A stretch of DNA of 64,000 nucleotides from positions 62,001 to 126,000 of the forward strand of contig JAFNAV010000008.1 of NCBI GenBank assembly GCA_017860345.1, given 5' to 3'. Below, piece by piece: positions 25,685-34,011 of the stretch. This stretch comes from Bacteroidota bacterium. Its GTDB lineage: Bacteria; Bacteroidota; Bacteroidia; Bacteroidales; Paludibacteraceae. A model generated the notes under the pieces. The model did no database searches. It was not told the DNA's origin and worked only from the letters and a program-made list of their open reading frames with translations. Numbering within the stretch: the first letter of the stretch is position 1; each line of letters begins with the position of its first letter. The position numbers were made by a program, and so were the translations under genes.

Positions 25685-26611
25685 ATGAGTTCCAATATTT
25701 CATTTAAAGATTCGCTAAAATCCTGGGATACAGAAAATTTTCTCGACAGAATTTTTTATCGTCCTGTAGGATTTAAAATTGCATTACTTTTAAAATCAAC
25801 TCCGGTTACTCCCAATTTAGTTACCATCATTTCTATTTTTGTAGGCGTTTTTGGTTGTGCATTATTTTACTATGATGATCTTGTAATCAATTTGATTGGT
25901 TTCGCTATTTTGGTATTTGCGAATATTCTGGATTGTGTTGATGGCCAATTAGCGCGTATTACAGGCATCAAATCGCGCATTGGGCGAATACTCGACGGTT
26001 TTTGCGGAGACATCTGGTTCCTGACTTTTTACATCGCCTTTTGCCTCAGGCTAATCAATTTTTCCGACAGTGTTATCAGTTCTACCGGTTTTGAATGGGG
26101 CTGGTGGGTTTTTCTCATTGCCTTATTATCGGCCTACTCTCATTTTAATCAGGCCGCTATGGTTGACTATTACAAGACTTTTCACCTGCACATGTTAAAG
26201 GGGGGGCGCAATAGCGAATTTGAAACGGCAGCTTCGGTAGGAGATAAATTCAAATTGATGGATTGGAAAAAAGAACCTGTTTCAAAACTGTTTACTAAAT
26301 TATATCATATTTATACCTTGAATCAGGAGAGCCGAACTCCTGAACTGAAGAAATATGCTATCGCTCTCAACGATAAATACCCGGATGGTTATCCTGAAGA
26401 GAAAATAGCGGGATTCAGAGCTATGAGCCTGAAATTGATGCCATTGCTCGATAGCTTTACTTTCAATACAAGAAGTATTATCATTCTGGTTTCGCTACTT
26501 GTAGATATGCCATGGCTTTATTTTGTTTTTGAAATTCTAATATTTAACATATTGCTTTATGTGGCCATCGGGCGTCACGAGAAAATGTGTCAAACACTTA
26601 ATAACGAATAG
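25685..26611 (+). CDS. CDP-alcohol phosphatidyltransferase-family membrane enzyme
   Basis: A 308-residue integral membrane protein with about six helices. The CDP-alcohol phosphotransferase motif starts at Asp83: D-CV-DG-QL-AR (residues 83-91), then Gly100 and Asp104. The last Asp of the usual D(x)2DG(x)2AR(x)8G(x)3D(x)3D motif is displaced by one, reading D-GFCG-D. Relatives move a phospho-alcohol from a CDP-activated donor to a lipid or polyol acceptor. It is longer than typical PgsA or PssA proteins (about 180-240), with an extra soluble loop at about 165-230. It lies near a soluble cytidylyltransferase, so its donor may be the CDP-alcohol made by that enzyme. Confidence 0.85.
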   Translation: MSSNISFKDSLKSWDTENFLDRIFYRPVGFKIALLLKSTPVTPNLVTIISIFVGVFGCALFYYDDLVINLIGFAILVFANILDCVDGQLARITGIKSRIGRILDGFCGDIWFLTFYIAFCLRLINFSDSVISSTGFEWGWWVFLIALLSAYSHFNQAAMVDYYKTFHLHMLKGGRNSEFETAASVGDKFKLMDWKKEPVSKLFTKLYHIYTLNQESRTPELKKYAIALNDKYPDGYPEEKIAGFRAMSLKLMPLLDSFTFNTRSIIILVSLLVDMPWLYFVFEILIFNILLYVAIGRHEKMCQTLNNE

Positions 26612-26715
26612 TATAAGTGCAAACGCTTACACTGATTAATTGAGGAGTGACCTTTGCTACAAAACTAAAATACATTGAGCGTAAGGGTATTACCTGCAAA
26701 AGAATCTGACAATAA

Positions 26716-27798
26716 ATGAAAAAGAGCAGCACGAGCATCAGCCGTAACATATTCTTCATTATAGGCATTATAGCATTGTTTGCTATGGTGTGGGGTCTTG
26801 GTTTCAATACCATTATTGAGCATGTAAAACGTACCGGATGGTGGTTTTTTGCAATCATAGGAATGTGGTTGCCTATATATCTAATCAATACGATAGCTTC
26901 CAACGTTATAATACGCGACGGTAATCCTGACAATTGCAAGGTGCCTTTTATGCATGTGTTCAAAATTACGCTGAGTGGGTTTGCGCTCAAAGCTGCCACA
27001 CCGCTTGGTTTTGTAGGAGGCGATCCGTACAAAATCATGGAGTACAAGCAGTTTCTTGGTGTGGAGAAAGCAACTTCATCGGTGCTTCTGTATACCATGA
27101 CTCATATTTCGGCTCATTGCCTGTTTTGGGCTTTATCTATAGTTGCAGCGGCTTTGTTTTTGCCTATTGGTTTGGTTAATAGTATTATACTAATGGCTTT
27201 TTTTGCACTATTCGTAGTGTTGCTTATACTGATGCTCAGAGGTTACCGCAGGGGTATGACGGTTAAGATGTTCAGCTTTCTTTCACGAATTCCGTTAATT
27301 AAACGCTGGATGAAACCCTTCGGGTTAAAGTATCAGAGTCAACTTGCGAACATCGATCAGCAAATTTCGCATCTGTATCTCTCGCGCCGGAAAGCTTTTT
27401 TTCTGGCTCTGGGACTTGAGCTTATTGCCCGTATACTCAACTGCCTGGAAATCTACGTTATTCTTAAATCGGCTAATGTCGAAATCAGCCTTATTCAATC
27501 CGTTGTGGTATATTCATTTATGAGTCTGTTTACTAACATACTCTTTTTCTCGCCCATGCAGTTAGGTACACGCGAAGGAGGTTTTGTTTTGGCTCTGAAG
27601 GCGCTGTCGTTGCAAGGTGGGCTTGGTATATATGTAAGCCTTATTACCCGTGTACGTGAGCTTATATGGATAGGTATCGGTATTTTGCTGATGAAAATTA
27701 AAGGAATTAATCCGGCAAAACTGCAGACTTCGCAATGCAATCCTCAATATGCCGAAACTAATAGCAATGATGAACCTTTGGAGGAAGATATGGCCTGA
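26716..27798 (+). CDS. Flippase-like (UPF0104/AglD/MprF-type) membrane protein
   Basis: A 360-residue protein with about eight transmembrane helices of the lysylphosphatidylglycerol-synthase transmembrane region/UPF0104 family. Typical segments are 'LSGFALKAATPLGFVGGDPYK' split over residues 77-97 and 'FSPMQLGTREGGFVLAL' near 283. In MprF this region flips lipids; in archaeal AglD it acts in glycolipid use. It lies 104 bases after the CDP-alcohol phosphotransferase gene on the same strand, which fits transport of the lipid made there. The product lacks the soluble aminoacyl-transfer domain of MprF. Confidence 0.8.
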   Translation: MKKSSTSISRNIFFIIGIIALFAMVWGLGFNTIIEHVKRTGWWFFAIIGMWLPIYLINTIASNVIIRDGNPDNCKVPFMHVFKITLSGFALKAATPLGFVGGDPYKIMEYKQFLGVEKATSSVLLYTMTHISAHCLFWALSIVAAALFLPIGLVNSIILMAFFALFVVLLILMLRGYRRGMTVKMFSFLSRIPLIKRWMKPFGLKYQSQLANIDQQISHLYLSRRKAFFLALGLELIARILNCLEIYVILKSANVEISLIQSVVVYSFMSLFTNILFFSPMQLGTREGGFVLALKALSLQGGLGIYVSLITRVRELIWIGIGILLMKIKGINPAKLQTSQCNPQYAETNSNDEPLEEDMA

Positions 27799-27809
27799 TT
27801 GTCTGCTAA

Positions 27810-28463
27810 TCAAGCGAATAGCGATAAGTCAACCTGATTGAAATTTGTAATTAATTCGTGTCCAAGCTTTTTCAGCTCTGCGTCGCCCACCGAATCTACA
27901 ATGTAGATTTTACCTGCTCCGGCTCGTTCTGCGGCTTTGATACCGGCTTTTGAATCTTCAAATATAATAAGCTCCGAAGGCGAAAGTTGCATACGCGCAG
28001 CTGCCCGCAAAAAAATATCCGGCTCTGGTTTACCTTTAAGCGTGCCATCGTTGTACACCACCATTTCCCGGGTAAACCATCGGTCAAGATGCATTTCTCT
28101 AAAATAAAAATCCACATTAAATATATCGGCCGACGTGGCTATCGTGAATGGTATATTATTGTTTTTCAATGAATTGAATAGTGTTTCCACCCCCGGTGCA
28201 AATTTCAATTCATCTATAATAAGCTCCTGATATATAGTTTCTTTCTCTATGCTGAAATCTTCAATTTCACGATCGGTGAGCGCTCTCTCAAACAATCCTC
28301 TCATAATATCCGGGTTGGTTTTCCCATAAATTTTTACCGATTTTTCTTCGTCGGTAAGCGCTATTCCATGTTTCTCCAGAAATATATCGAAAGCACGGTT
28401 ATGATGCGGCGTGTCCCACACAAGGGTGCCGTTAAAGTCAAAAACTAATCCTTTGTAAAGCAT
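27810..28463 (-). CDS. HAD-superfamily phosphatase (beta-phosphoglucomutase-like)
   Basis: A 217-residue HAD hydrolase with an alpha-helical cap. Motif I reads 'FDFNGTLVWD' (residues 8-17), so the +2 Asp general acid of most members is Asn here, which also occurs in a subset of the family. Motif II is 'ATSAD', motif III Lys in 'LKGKPEPD', motif IV 'IFEDSKAG'. It ends 11 bases from the flippase-like gene and is convergent, so it is not co-transcribed, but a phosphatase next to CDP-alcohol genes is suggestive. Substrate unknown. Confidence 0.83.
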   Translation of the reverse strand: MLYKGLVFDFNGTLVWDTPHHNRAFDIFLEKHGIALTDEEKSVKIYGKTNPDIMRGLFERALTDREIEDFSIEKETIYQELIIDELKFAPGVETLFNSLKNNNIPFTIATSADIFNVDFYFREMHLDRWFTREMVVYNDGTLKGKPEPDIFLRAAARMQLSPSELIIFEDSKAGIKAAERAGAGKIYIVDSVGDAELKKLGHELITNFNQVDLSLFA

Positions 28464-28555
28464 AAAATATTATTTTTCAAAAATGATATATGGAAGAGCA
28501 TTTGAAACAAAGTTTTTTGCGAACGCTCTCACAGATTTGTTTAAAATTCTGTTGG

Positions 28556-29170
28556 TTATCTTATCGACAGGTTCCTGAATTCCAGTGGTTTGCCCTCGGC
28601 CTGAAAGCCGATAAATCCTTTGTTGGCCGACAAGCCCGTAATTTTGTTTTCAAGCTTTCCGTTTACGAAAACGGTAAGAGTGCCTTTTTTGCTGATAATT
28701 CTCATCTTATTCCATTCGCCAACCTGATTTTCGTTGGATGTACTCATTTTAGAAATAGTAAATTTTACCGTATCAGTACACTCCTTCGCTTTTAATCCAT
28801 TCATACAGATAATGTCGCCGGCAGCATCGGCCTTTTGCTGCACCTGATAACATACAGGCCAAACTGAATCAGTCTGCTGTATATATACAAGCACTCCACT
28901 ATTGGCTTTAACTTTTGTCCAACGCCACTCAACATCAAGCGTAAAGTTTTTATATTCTTTTGGCGTACGCAGGTATCCGGCAGATACATCCGTTATTTTT
29001 AGAATATTGTTTTCAAAAATAAAAAGAGAAGAATAGTTAACCGATTTATTTTTAATTACATAAACCCACTTGTCAGAATCTTTTGTGTCGAAAGTGATTT
29101 TCTTGTTTCCGGCTGATGCCGTTAGCGAAATTATCGATATGAAAATCAAAAAAAATAATTTTATCTTCAT
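28556..29170 (-). CDS. Secreted DUF1080 (3-keto-disaccharide hydrolase fold) protein
   Basis: A 204-residue exported protein. The signal peptide ends near 'TASA-GN' (residue 21). The rest is a concanavalin-like beta sandwich of the DUF1080 family, with conserved segments 'NFTLDVEWRWTKVKANSG' (about 74-91), 'GEWNKMRI' and 'GFIGFQAEGKPLEFRNLSI' at the C-terminus. Some family members hydrolyse 3-keto-glycosides, while others bind glycans. A -7 box about 200 bases upstream (29369-29376) suggests a long leader. It is not near a sugar-oxidising gene, so function is open. Confidence 0.82.
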   Translation of the reverse strand: MKIKLFFLIFISIISLTASAGNKKITFDTKDSDKWVYVIKNKSVNYSSLFIFENNILKITDVSAGYLRTPKEYKNFTLDVEWRWTKVKANSGVLVYIQQTDSVWPVCYQVQQKADAAGDIICMNGLKAKECTDTVKFTISKMSTSNENQVGEWNKMRIISKKGTLTVFVNGKLENKITGLSANKGFIGFQAEGKPLEFRNLSIR

Positions 29171-29368
29171 TGTTGTTTAAGATTGTAGTGTGTAACTCAT
29201 TGTAAAAAAGGGTTGTACTATTAAAAAGCAAGTTGTACACTATGGCTTTTTTGCAATAACTTACATCTGTATCGGAATTTGTACAATGGCTGTTGGAAAA
29301 ATGGGCAATTTAAAACTGCATATCTTATGCAAAAAAAAACTGTAGCAGTATGCTTTCTAAACGGAGTT

Positions 29369-29376
29369 CAAAAGTA
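29369..29376 (-). promoter_or_regulatory. -7 promoter box upstream of the DUF1080 gene
   Basis: On the minus strand TACTTTTG matches TAnnTTTG. It lies about 200 bases before the DUF1080 start and 16 bases after the end of the Coq4-like gene. Confidence 0.4.
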
Positions 29377-29392
29377 ACAAAATACGGTCAAT

Positions 29393-29944
29393 TCAGAATC
29401 GGATAATTATTAAAAAAAACAAAAACAACAGAATAAATGGCAATAAAAAGTACAATTGAGCAACAAAAGCGAAAAATCCAAATTTAAGATAACGCAATAA
29501 TGGAGCACGTAGCCGGGCTTTTCCTTTAATACGTTGCTTAAGTTCATCTGCGGTTAATTTCAAAATCTCGTCTTTGGGCATGCCCAGCGTAGCGATGCCT
29601 TTGTCGCGACAGCCTTGCATAAACCCTCTGAATACCGACACCGGATGTTTCCACAGACCAAATCCCATGGTCCAGAAAGGGAACGTTGAAATAGGAAAGT
29701 AGCGCCAGAAACCGGTAGCTATTTCCCAGGATGCAATATACATCTCGCCCCGCCATGTAGTATCCTGTTGGTTCACAATATGTTCTAAGTCGTGTACATG
29801 AAGCATACGGCGACGCCAGTTATAATTAGGTAGCCTGAGTGTAAAACCCGGCAGCGGTACCTCAAAAGTTTTATCATCTTCGCCTCCGTTTTCAGGAATA
29901 TTGTAACGGATGTAAAATGCGTCAAGTTCTTCTTTAAGAGTCAT
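29393..29944 (-). CDS. Coq4-like protein with C-terminal membrane helix
   Basis: A 183-residue protein. The segment His51-Asp52-x2-His55-x11-Glu67 ('HVHDLEH' then Glu in 'RGEMY') reproduces the HDxxHx11E metal-binding motif of Coq4, a protein of ubiquinone synthesis. The region before and after is helical and aromatic-rich, as in that fold. A hydrophobic C-terminal segment (about 155-182) should anchor it in the membrane. Bacteroidota make menaquinone rather than ubiquinone, so a different quinone or lipid role is likely. The gene stands alone, 124 bases from pgl. Confidence 0.7.
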   Translation of the reverse strand: MTLKEELDAFYIRYNIPENGGEDDKTFEVPLPGFTLRLPNYNWRRRMLHVHDLEHIVNQQDTTWRGEMYIASWEIATGFWRYFPISTFPFWTMGFGLWKHPVSVFRGFMQGCRDKGIATLGMPKDEILKLTADELKQRIKGKARLRAPLLRYLKFGFFAFVAQLYFLLPFILLFLFFLIIIRF

Positions 29945-30068
29945 TTTTTCTGATGCCGAAGCGTATGCTTCAAAAAAAAAGTAAAGTTGATCAGGGTTAT
30001 ATTTTTTTACAACAAATAATTATATTCCCCCAATCAACCATTTTACTGCTATATTTTTATTTTTCTGC

Positions 30069-30794
30069 CTATTTACCGGCAGCAGCCTTGTCTAAATAAA
30101 ACGCAACCACTTCTGATTTACTGCCTACATGAGCAGCCGGATATTTTTTTGCATCTTCAGTGTGATTGATAATTTGCTCTATCACAGCAGCTTTACTTTG
30201 ACCGGTAATCAGGAAAATTACTTTGCCGGCATTGTTAATGGTTCGACCGGTAAGGGTAATTCTTTTCTGACCGCTTACGGGGTGTACACCCACGCCCACT
30301 GAAAATTCCGATGCGAGCAACGACATATCGTTTGGAAAAATAGATGCTGTATGCCCATCGTCGCCCATGCCAAGAAGAATAAGGTCGAAAACAGGAAATC
30401 CATCGCTTGCCGGCAGTTCTTTCCAAAGTAGTTTCTGGTAGCGTTCAGCCTCATTCTCGGGAATATCTTCACCTTTCATCCTGAAAACGTTAGCTGCCGG
30501 AACAAATGGATGCTGCAATAAGGTATCATATGTCATGCCGAAGTTGCTTTCAGGGTGAGTCGGCTCTACACAGCGTTCGTCTACCCAAAAGAACCGGATT
30601 GTAGCCCAGGGAATGCTGTTTTCGTATTCTTCGCCCAGCAGGGTAAAGAGCTGTCGGGGAGTACTTCCGCCCGAAACAGCTATGTTTAATTGCTTTGACT
30701 CCGCCTCTTTGGCACGAGCCAGTTCTTTAATCAGCTCAGCTACGGCACGAGCCGTATTTTCCGCATTTTCGTAAATGTGAAGTTGATAATTCAT
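30069..30794 (-). CDS. pgl: 6-phosphogluconolactonase
   Basis: A 241-residue protein of the DevB/Pgl family that hydrolyses 6-phosphogluconolactone in the oxidative pentose phosphate path. 'IAVSGGSTPRQLFTLL' (about residues 38-53) and 'LGMGDDGHTASIFP' (about 140-153) are the two family signatures, followed by 'RITLTGRTINNA'. It follows zwf on the same strand after 176 bases. The third gene of the path, gnd, is not in this window. Confidence 0.93.
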   Translation of the reverse strand: MNYQLHIYENAENTARAVAELIKELARAKEAESKQLNIAVSGGSTPRQLFTLLGEEYENSIPWATIRFFWVDERCVEPTHPESNFGMTYDTLLQHPFVPAANVFRMKGEDIPENEAERYQKLLWKELPASDGFPVFDLILLGMGDDGHTASIFPNDMSLLASEFSVGVGVHPVSGQKRITLTGRTINNAGKVIFLITGQSKAAVIEQIINHTEDAKKYPAAHVGSKSEVVAFYLDKAAAGK

Positions 30795-30970
30795 GTGTGT
30801 TTATTAGTTTATTCCGTGTTTTATAATTAGCGGGTTGAATAAATTGAGACAAAACCTACTGACTCATTTGCTGATGAAATAATGCAAGTGTCAGAGATAG
30901 TTGTTACATACAGGATTATATAAATCCGGTCAATATATTCAATTGATTTTCAGTTTTCTGTAAGTGGTGA

Positions 30971-32488
30971 TTATTCAGTTTTAAATTTTTCAAATGGTTG
31001 ACGCCACTTAATGAATTTGTCGCCAAACAAAGTGTTTGATTCGGTGGGACCCCAGGTGCCGGCTTCATAGAAATAAAGCGGAATATCGGGATTGGTTTTC
31101 CACGCCTGCAAAATAGGATCTACAAATTTCCAACTGGCCTTTACGGCATCGGCACGGGCATAAAGTGTGGAATCGCCTATCATACAGTCGAGTAAGAGCC
31201 GTTCGTAAGCCTCGGAAATTTTTTTGTCGGCCAAATCGGAATAATGAAATGCCATATTCACATTCTGTACTTTGTAGCCGGCTCCCGGAATTTTCATACC
31301 AAAGTCGATAGCCACTCCTGCATCGGGATGAATGCGAAGAATAATCATGTTGTTCAACTCGGTAAGACACAGTTGTTTGAATAGCTGGTGTGGAGCTGGC
31401 TTCAGGTGAATTACCACTTCGGTAACACGTTCCGGTAGTTGTTTTCCGGTGCGGATATAAAAAGGCACTTCACCCCACCGCCAGTTATCTATAAATACCT
31501 TAAGAGCCACAAATGTTTCTGTTTTGGAATTGGGAGCTACGCCCGTTTCTTGTCGGTAACCTTTCTGTACTTCGTCGCCTACCTGCCCCGATATGTATTG
31601 CCCGCGAACCACATAATCGGCCACCTCGTTAGCCTTGATAGGGCGCATGGCCTGAAGAACTTTCACTGTTTCGTTACGGATTGAGTCAGAGTCGAATATA
31701 GCCGGTGGTTCCATGGCCACTACGGCAAGCACCTGCAAAAGGTGGTTTTGTATCATATCGCGCATAGCTCCCGAAGTTTCGTAGTAACCACCACGATTAC
31801 CGACCCCTATTTTTTCGGAAGCAGTTATCTCAATTCTGTCGATATATTTCCGGTTCCATATAGGTTCAAAAAAACCATTATAAAAGCGGGTTACCATAAT
31901 ATTCTGCACCGTTTCTTTTCCCAGATAGTGGTCTATGCGGTAAATCTGATCTTCGTGAAATCCGTTGTGAAGCTTATTATCCAGATCGATAGCAGTATCA
32001 TAACTATATCCGAAGGGTTTTTCCACGATAATACGTTTCCAACCATCGTTTTCGGTATTCAGTCCGTATTTTACCAGATTGGCCGCTACTACTTCGTACA
32101 AAAAAGGAGGTATCGAAAAATAATACACAATGTTTTTAGTAATATCCAGTCGGGAAGACAGCTCTTCGATGTATTCTTTCAGCAATCCAAAGTCCTCTTC
32201 TGTCTGGTTATTCACTTTTTTGTAAAATATTTTTTCAAGAAAATCGCCCACTCTGGCGTCATTTTCCGAAACGGCTCTGGCAGCAAACAAAGAAAGGGCT
32301 TCGCGTACATCGGCGCGATAGGCCACTTCGTCTTTTTCCTGACTGCCTGCGCCAACTACTGCAAATCGTTCAGGGAGCAGATTGTCCAAGAAAAGCTGAA
32401 AGATAGCTGGTAGTAATTTACGTTTGGCAAGGTCGCCATTGGATCCGAAAATAACCAGAATCTGGTTTTCAATATTATTTTTTTTCAT
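30971..32488 (-). CDS. zwf: Glucose-6-phosphate 1-dehydrogenase
   Basis: A 505-residue NADP-dependent enzyme that oxidises glucose 6-phosphate to the lactone. The coenzyme loop is 'FGSNGDLAKRKL' (residues 14-25), the active-site region 'RIDHYLGKETVQN' is near 185, and the substrate-binding Lys is in 'VEKPFGYS' near 160. Length and motifs are complete. pgl follows on the same strand. Confidence 0.96.
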   Translation of the reverse strand: MKKNNIENQILVIFGSNGDLAKRKLLPAIFQLFLDNLLPERFAVVGAGSQEKDEVAYRADVREALSLFAARAVSENDARVGDFLEKIFYKKVNNQTEEDFGLLKEYIEELSSRLDITKNIVYYFSIPPFLYEVVAANLVKYGLNTENDGWKRIIVEKPFGYSYDTAIDLDNKLHNGFHEDQIYRIDHYLGKETVQNIMVTRFYNGFFEPIWNRKYIDRIEITASEKIGVGNRGGYYETSGAMRDMIQNHLLQVLAVVAMEPPAIFDSDSIRNETVKVLQAMRPIKANEVADYVVRGQYISGQVGDEVQKGYRQETGVAPNSKTETFVALKVFIDNWRWGEVPFYIRTGKQLPERVTEVVIHLKPAPHQLFKQLCLTELNNMIILRIHPDAGVAIDFGMKIPGAGYKVQNVNMAFHYSDLADKKISEAYERLLLDCMIGDSTLYARADAVKASWKFVDPILQAWKTNPDIPLYFYEAGTWGPTESNTLFGDKFIKWRQPFEKFKTE

Positions 32489-32662
32489 TCTAATCAGAAA
32501 TATTCGTTTAAAAATAAACGTATGATGTTTAAAAATAACAAGCCGGAGCTCTTTTTGTTTATAGGCAAAAGCTATGGTTTTATAGAAACGGACTTATACC
32601 TGTAGTAGTATAAACATTCCGGGAAAAAATCCGGCGGCATTAAGTGCTTTTCTGAAAAATGG

Positions 32663-33763
32663 TCAGAACCATTTTTTTCGGCGGAAGTACCACAACATGA
32701 GCAGGGCTACACCAATCATTAATATCCACATGGCAAGATAACCGTAACGCCAGTGAATTTCAGGAAGAACATCAAAGTTAGTACCATATATTCCCACGAT
32801 AAACGTAAGCGGGATAAATACTACCGAAAACACTGTCAGGGTGCGCATAATGTCGTTCAGCTTGGTGCTCATCATGGTGTGATAAATGGTCATTTGGTCG
32901 TATAAAATTTCGCGATAGCTGTCGGCCAGTTCAGAGGCTTCGTTGATATTATCCTGCAATTCTTTGTAGTGCATTCGGTTTTGTCTCACAATCATGTCCG
33001 ATTCCAGTTTTACCAGCGTAAGTATCATTTCTTTGGCCGGTTTTACATTTTTTCTCAAAAAGTTCAATTCTTTTTTATACTGGTCAATTTGCTCAATTAA
33101 GTCTTTGCCCGGGTTTTCGGTAATTGTTTCCTCCAGATTTTCAATTTTTTCGCCCAAAATGCCCAATACATAAATATAGTTATCCACTACAACGTCAATC
33201 AGTGCAAAAGCCATATAGTCGGTACCAGCGCTCCGAATCTTATTTTTAGGCTTGCGTATGCGATCTCTGATAGCTTCGAATGTTTTGGTAGGTTGCTCCT
33301 GAAATGAGAGAATTACATGCTCCAAAACGATTAAACTCAGATTGTCGGACGCAATATGCGGTGAGTCTTCAGGGTAACGCAGCATTTTAAGCGTTATGTA
33401 AAGACCGTTTTCAAATTCCTGAACCTTAGGTCGCAGCGAAGGATTCATAATATCGGAAAAAATATTAACTGGTATGTCAAATAAAAGCGCCAATTGTTCC
33501 ATCAAAGCCACATCGTGCAACCCGTAAATGTTCAACCAGGTTACCGATTTTGAATTTTTAAATTCGGCCAGTTTTTCAATATTCTTCACTTCATATTCTT
33601 CTACTTCATCAATATTAAAATCGATAACGTTGATTACCGTTTTCTCGGTTTTTTGTTGACCTCTGAAAACCAGGGCGTAAGGTGATAACCCTATGTCCTC
33701 TTTCTTTTTCTTGATAAACCGCGACATAAGTTCTGATTTTATTGATTCTGATTTCTTGTGCAT
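32663..33763 (-). CDS. corA: CorA-type divalent metal transporter
   Basis: A 366-residue CorA-superfamily channel with a large N-terminal cytoplasmic domain, long stalk helices and two C-terminal membrane helices (about 300-320 and 335-355). The pore loop reads 'VGIYGTNFDVLPEIHW', so the usual Gly-Met-Asn filter is Gly-Thr-Asn. The Lys/Arg-rich tail RRKKWF is typical. Magnesium or cobalt transport is usual for the family; the Thr could affect selectivity. A -7 box (minus strand, 33769-33776) abuts the start codon, so the leader would be only a few bases. Confidence 0.88.
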   Translation of the reverse strand: MHKKSESIKSELMSRFIKKKKEDIGLSPYALVFRGQQKTEKTVINVIDFNIDEVEEYEVKNIEKLAEFKNSKSVTWLNIYGLHDVALMEQLALLFDIPVNIFSDIMNPSLRPKVQEFENGLYITLKMLRYPEDSPHIASDNLSLIVLEHVILSFQEQPTKTFEAIRDRIRKPKNKIRSAGTDYMAFALIDVVVDNYIYVLGILGEKIENLEETITENPGKDLIEQIDQYKKELNFLRKNVKPAKEMILTLVKLESDMIVRQNRMHYKELQDNINEASELADSYREILYDQMTIYHTMMSTKLNDIMRTLTVFSVVFIPLTFIVGIYGTNFDVLPEIHWRYGYLAMWILMIGVALLMLWYFRRKKWF

Positions 33764-33768
33764 TTTTA

Positions 33769-33776
33769 CAAAGGTA
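33769..33776 (-). promoter_or_regulatory. -7 promoter box of corA
   Basis: On the minus strand TACCTTTG matches TAnnTTTG, only 5 bases from the start codon, which would give an almost leaderless message if it is used. Confidence 0.4.
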
Positions 33777-34011
33777 TAAATTTTTTATTTTATATGATTA
33801 TTTACATTCTTCCCGGATAAGATTAGTTTTGCATTATTTTTCTTAATCTCATAAAAATGTACATGGGCTTAAGAACGTTCATGTATATAAAAAGAACCAA
33901 CTGAACCATATATCATGTAGTAAGTTTTTATCGGCTTTTTTGTATTCTTTACCGTATAATTATCATCTAACATAAGGCATTTTATATCTTTGAAAACAAA
34001 AAACTTAAGTA

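Noticed and set aside
28490-28795. A 101-residue plus-strand open frame
   Set aside because: It overlaps most of the DUF1080 gene on the other strand and has no signal of its own.
31742-32413. A 223-residue open frame antisense to zwf
   Set aside because: zwf is a complete and conserved gene on the other strand; the antisense frame is hydrophobic noise.
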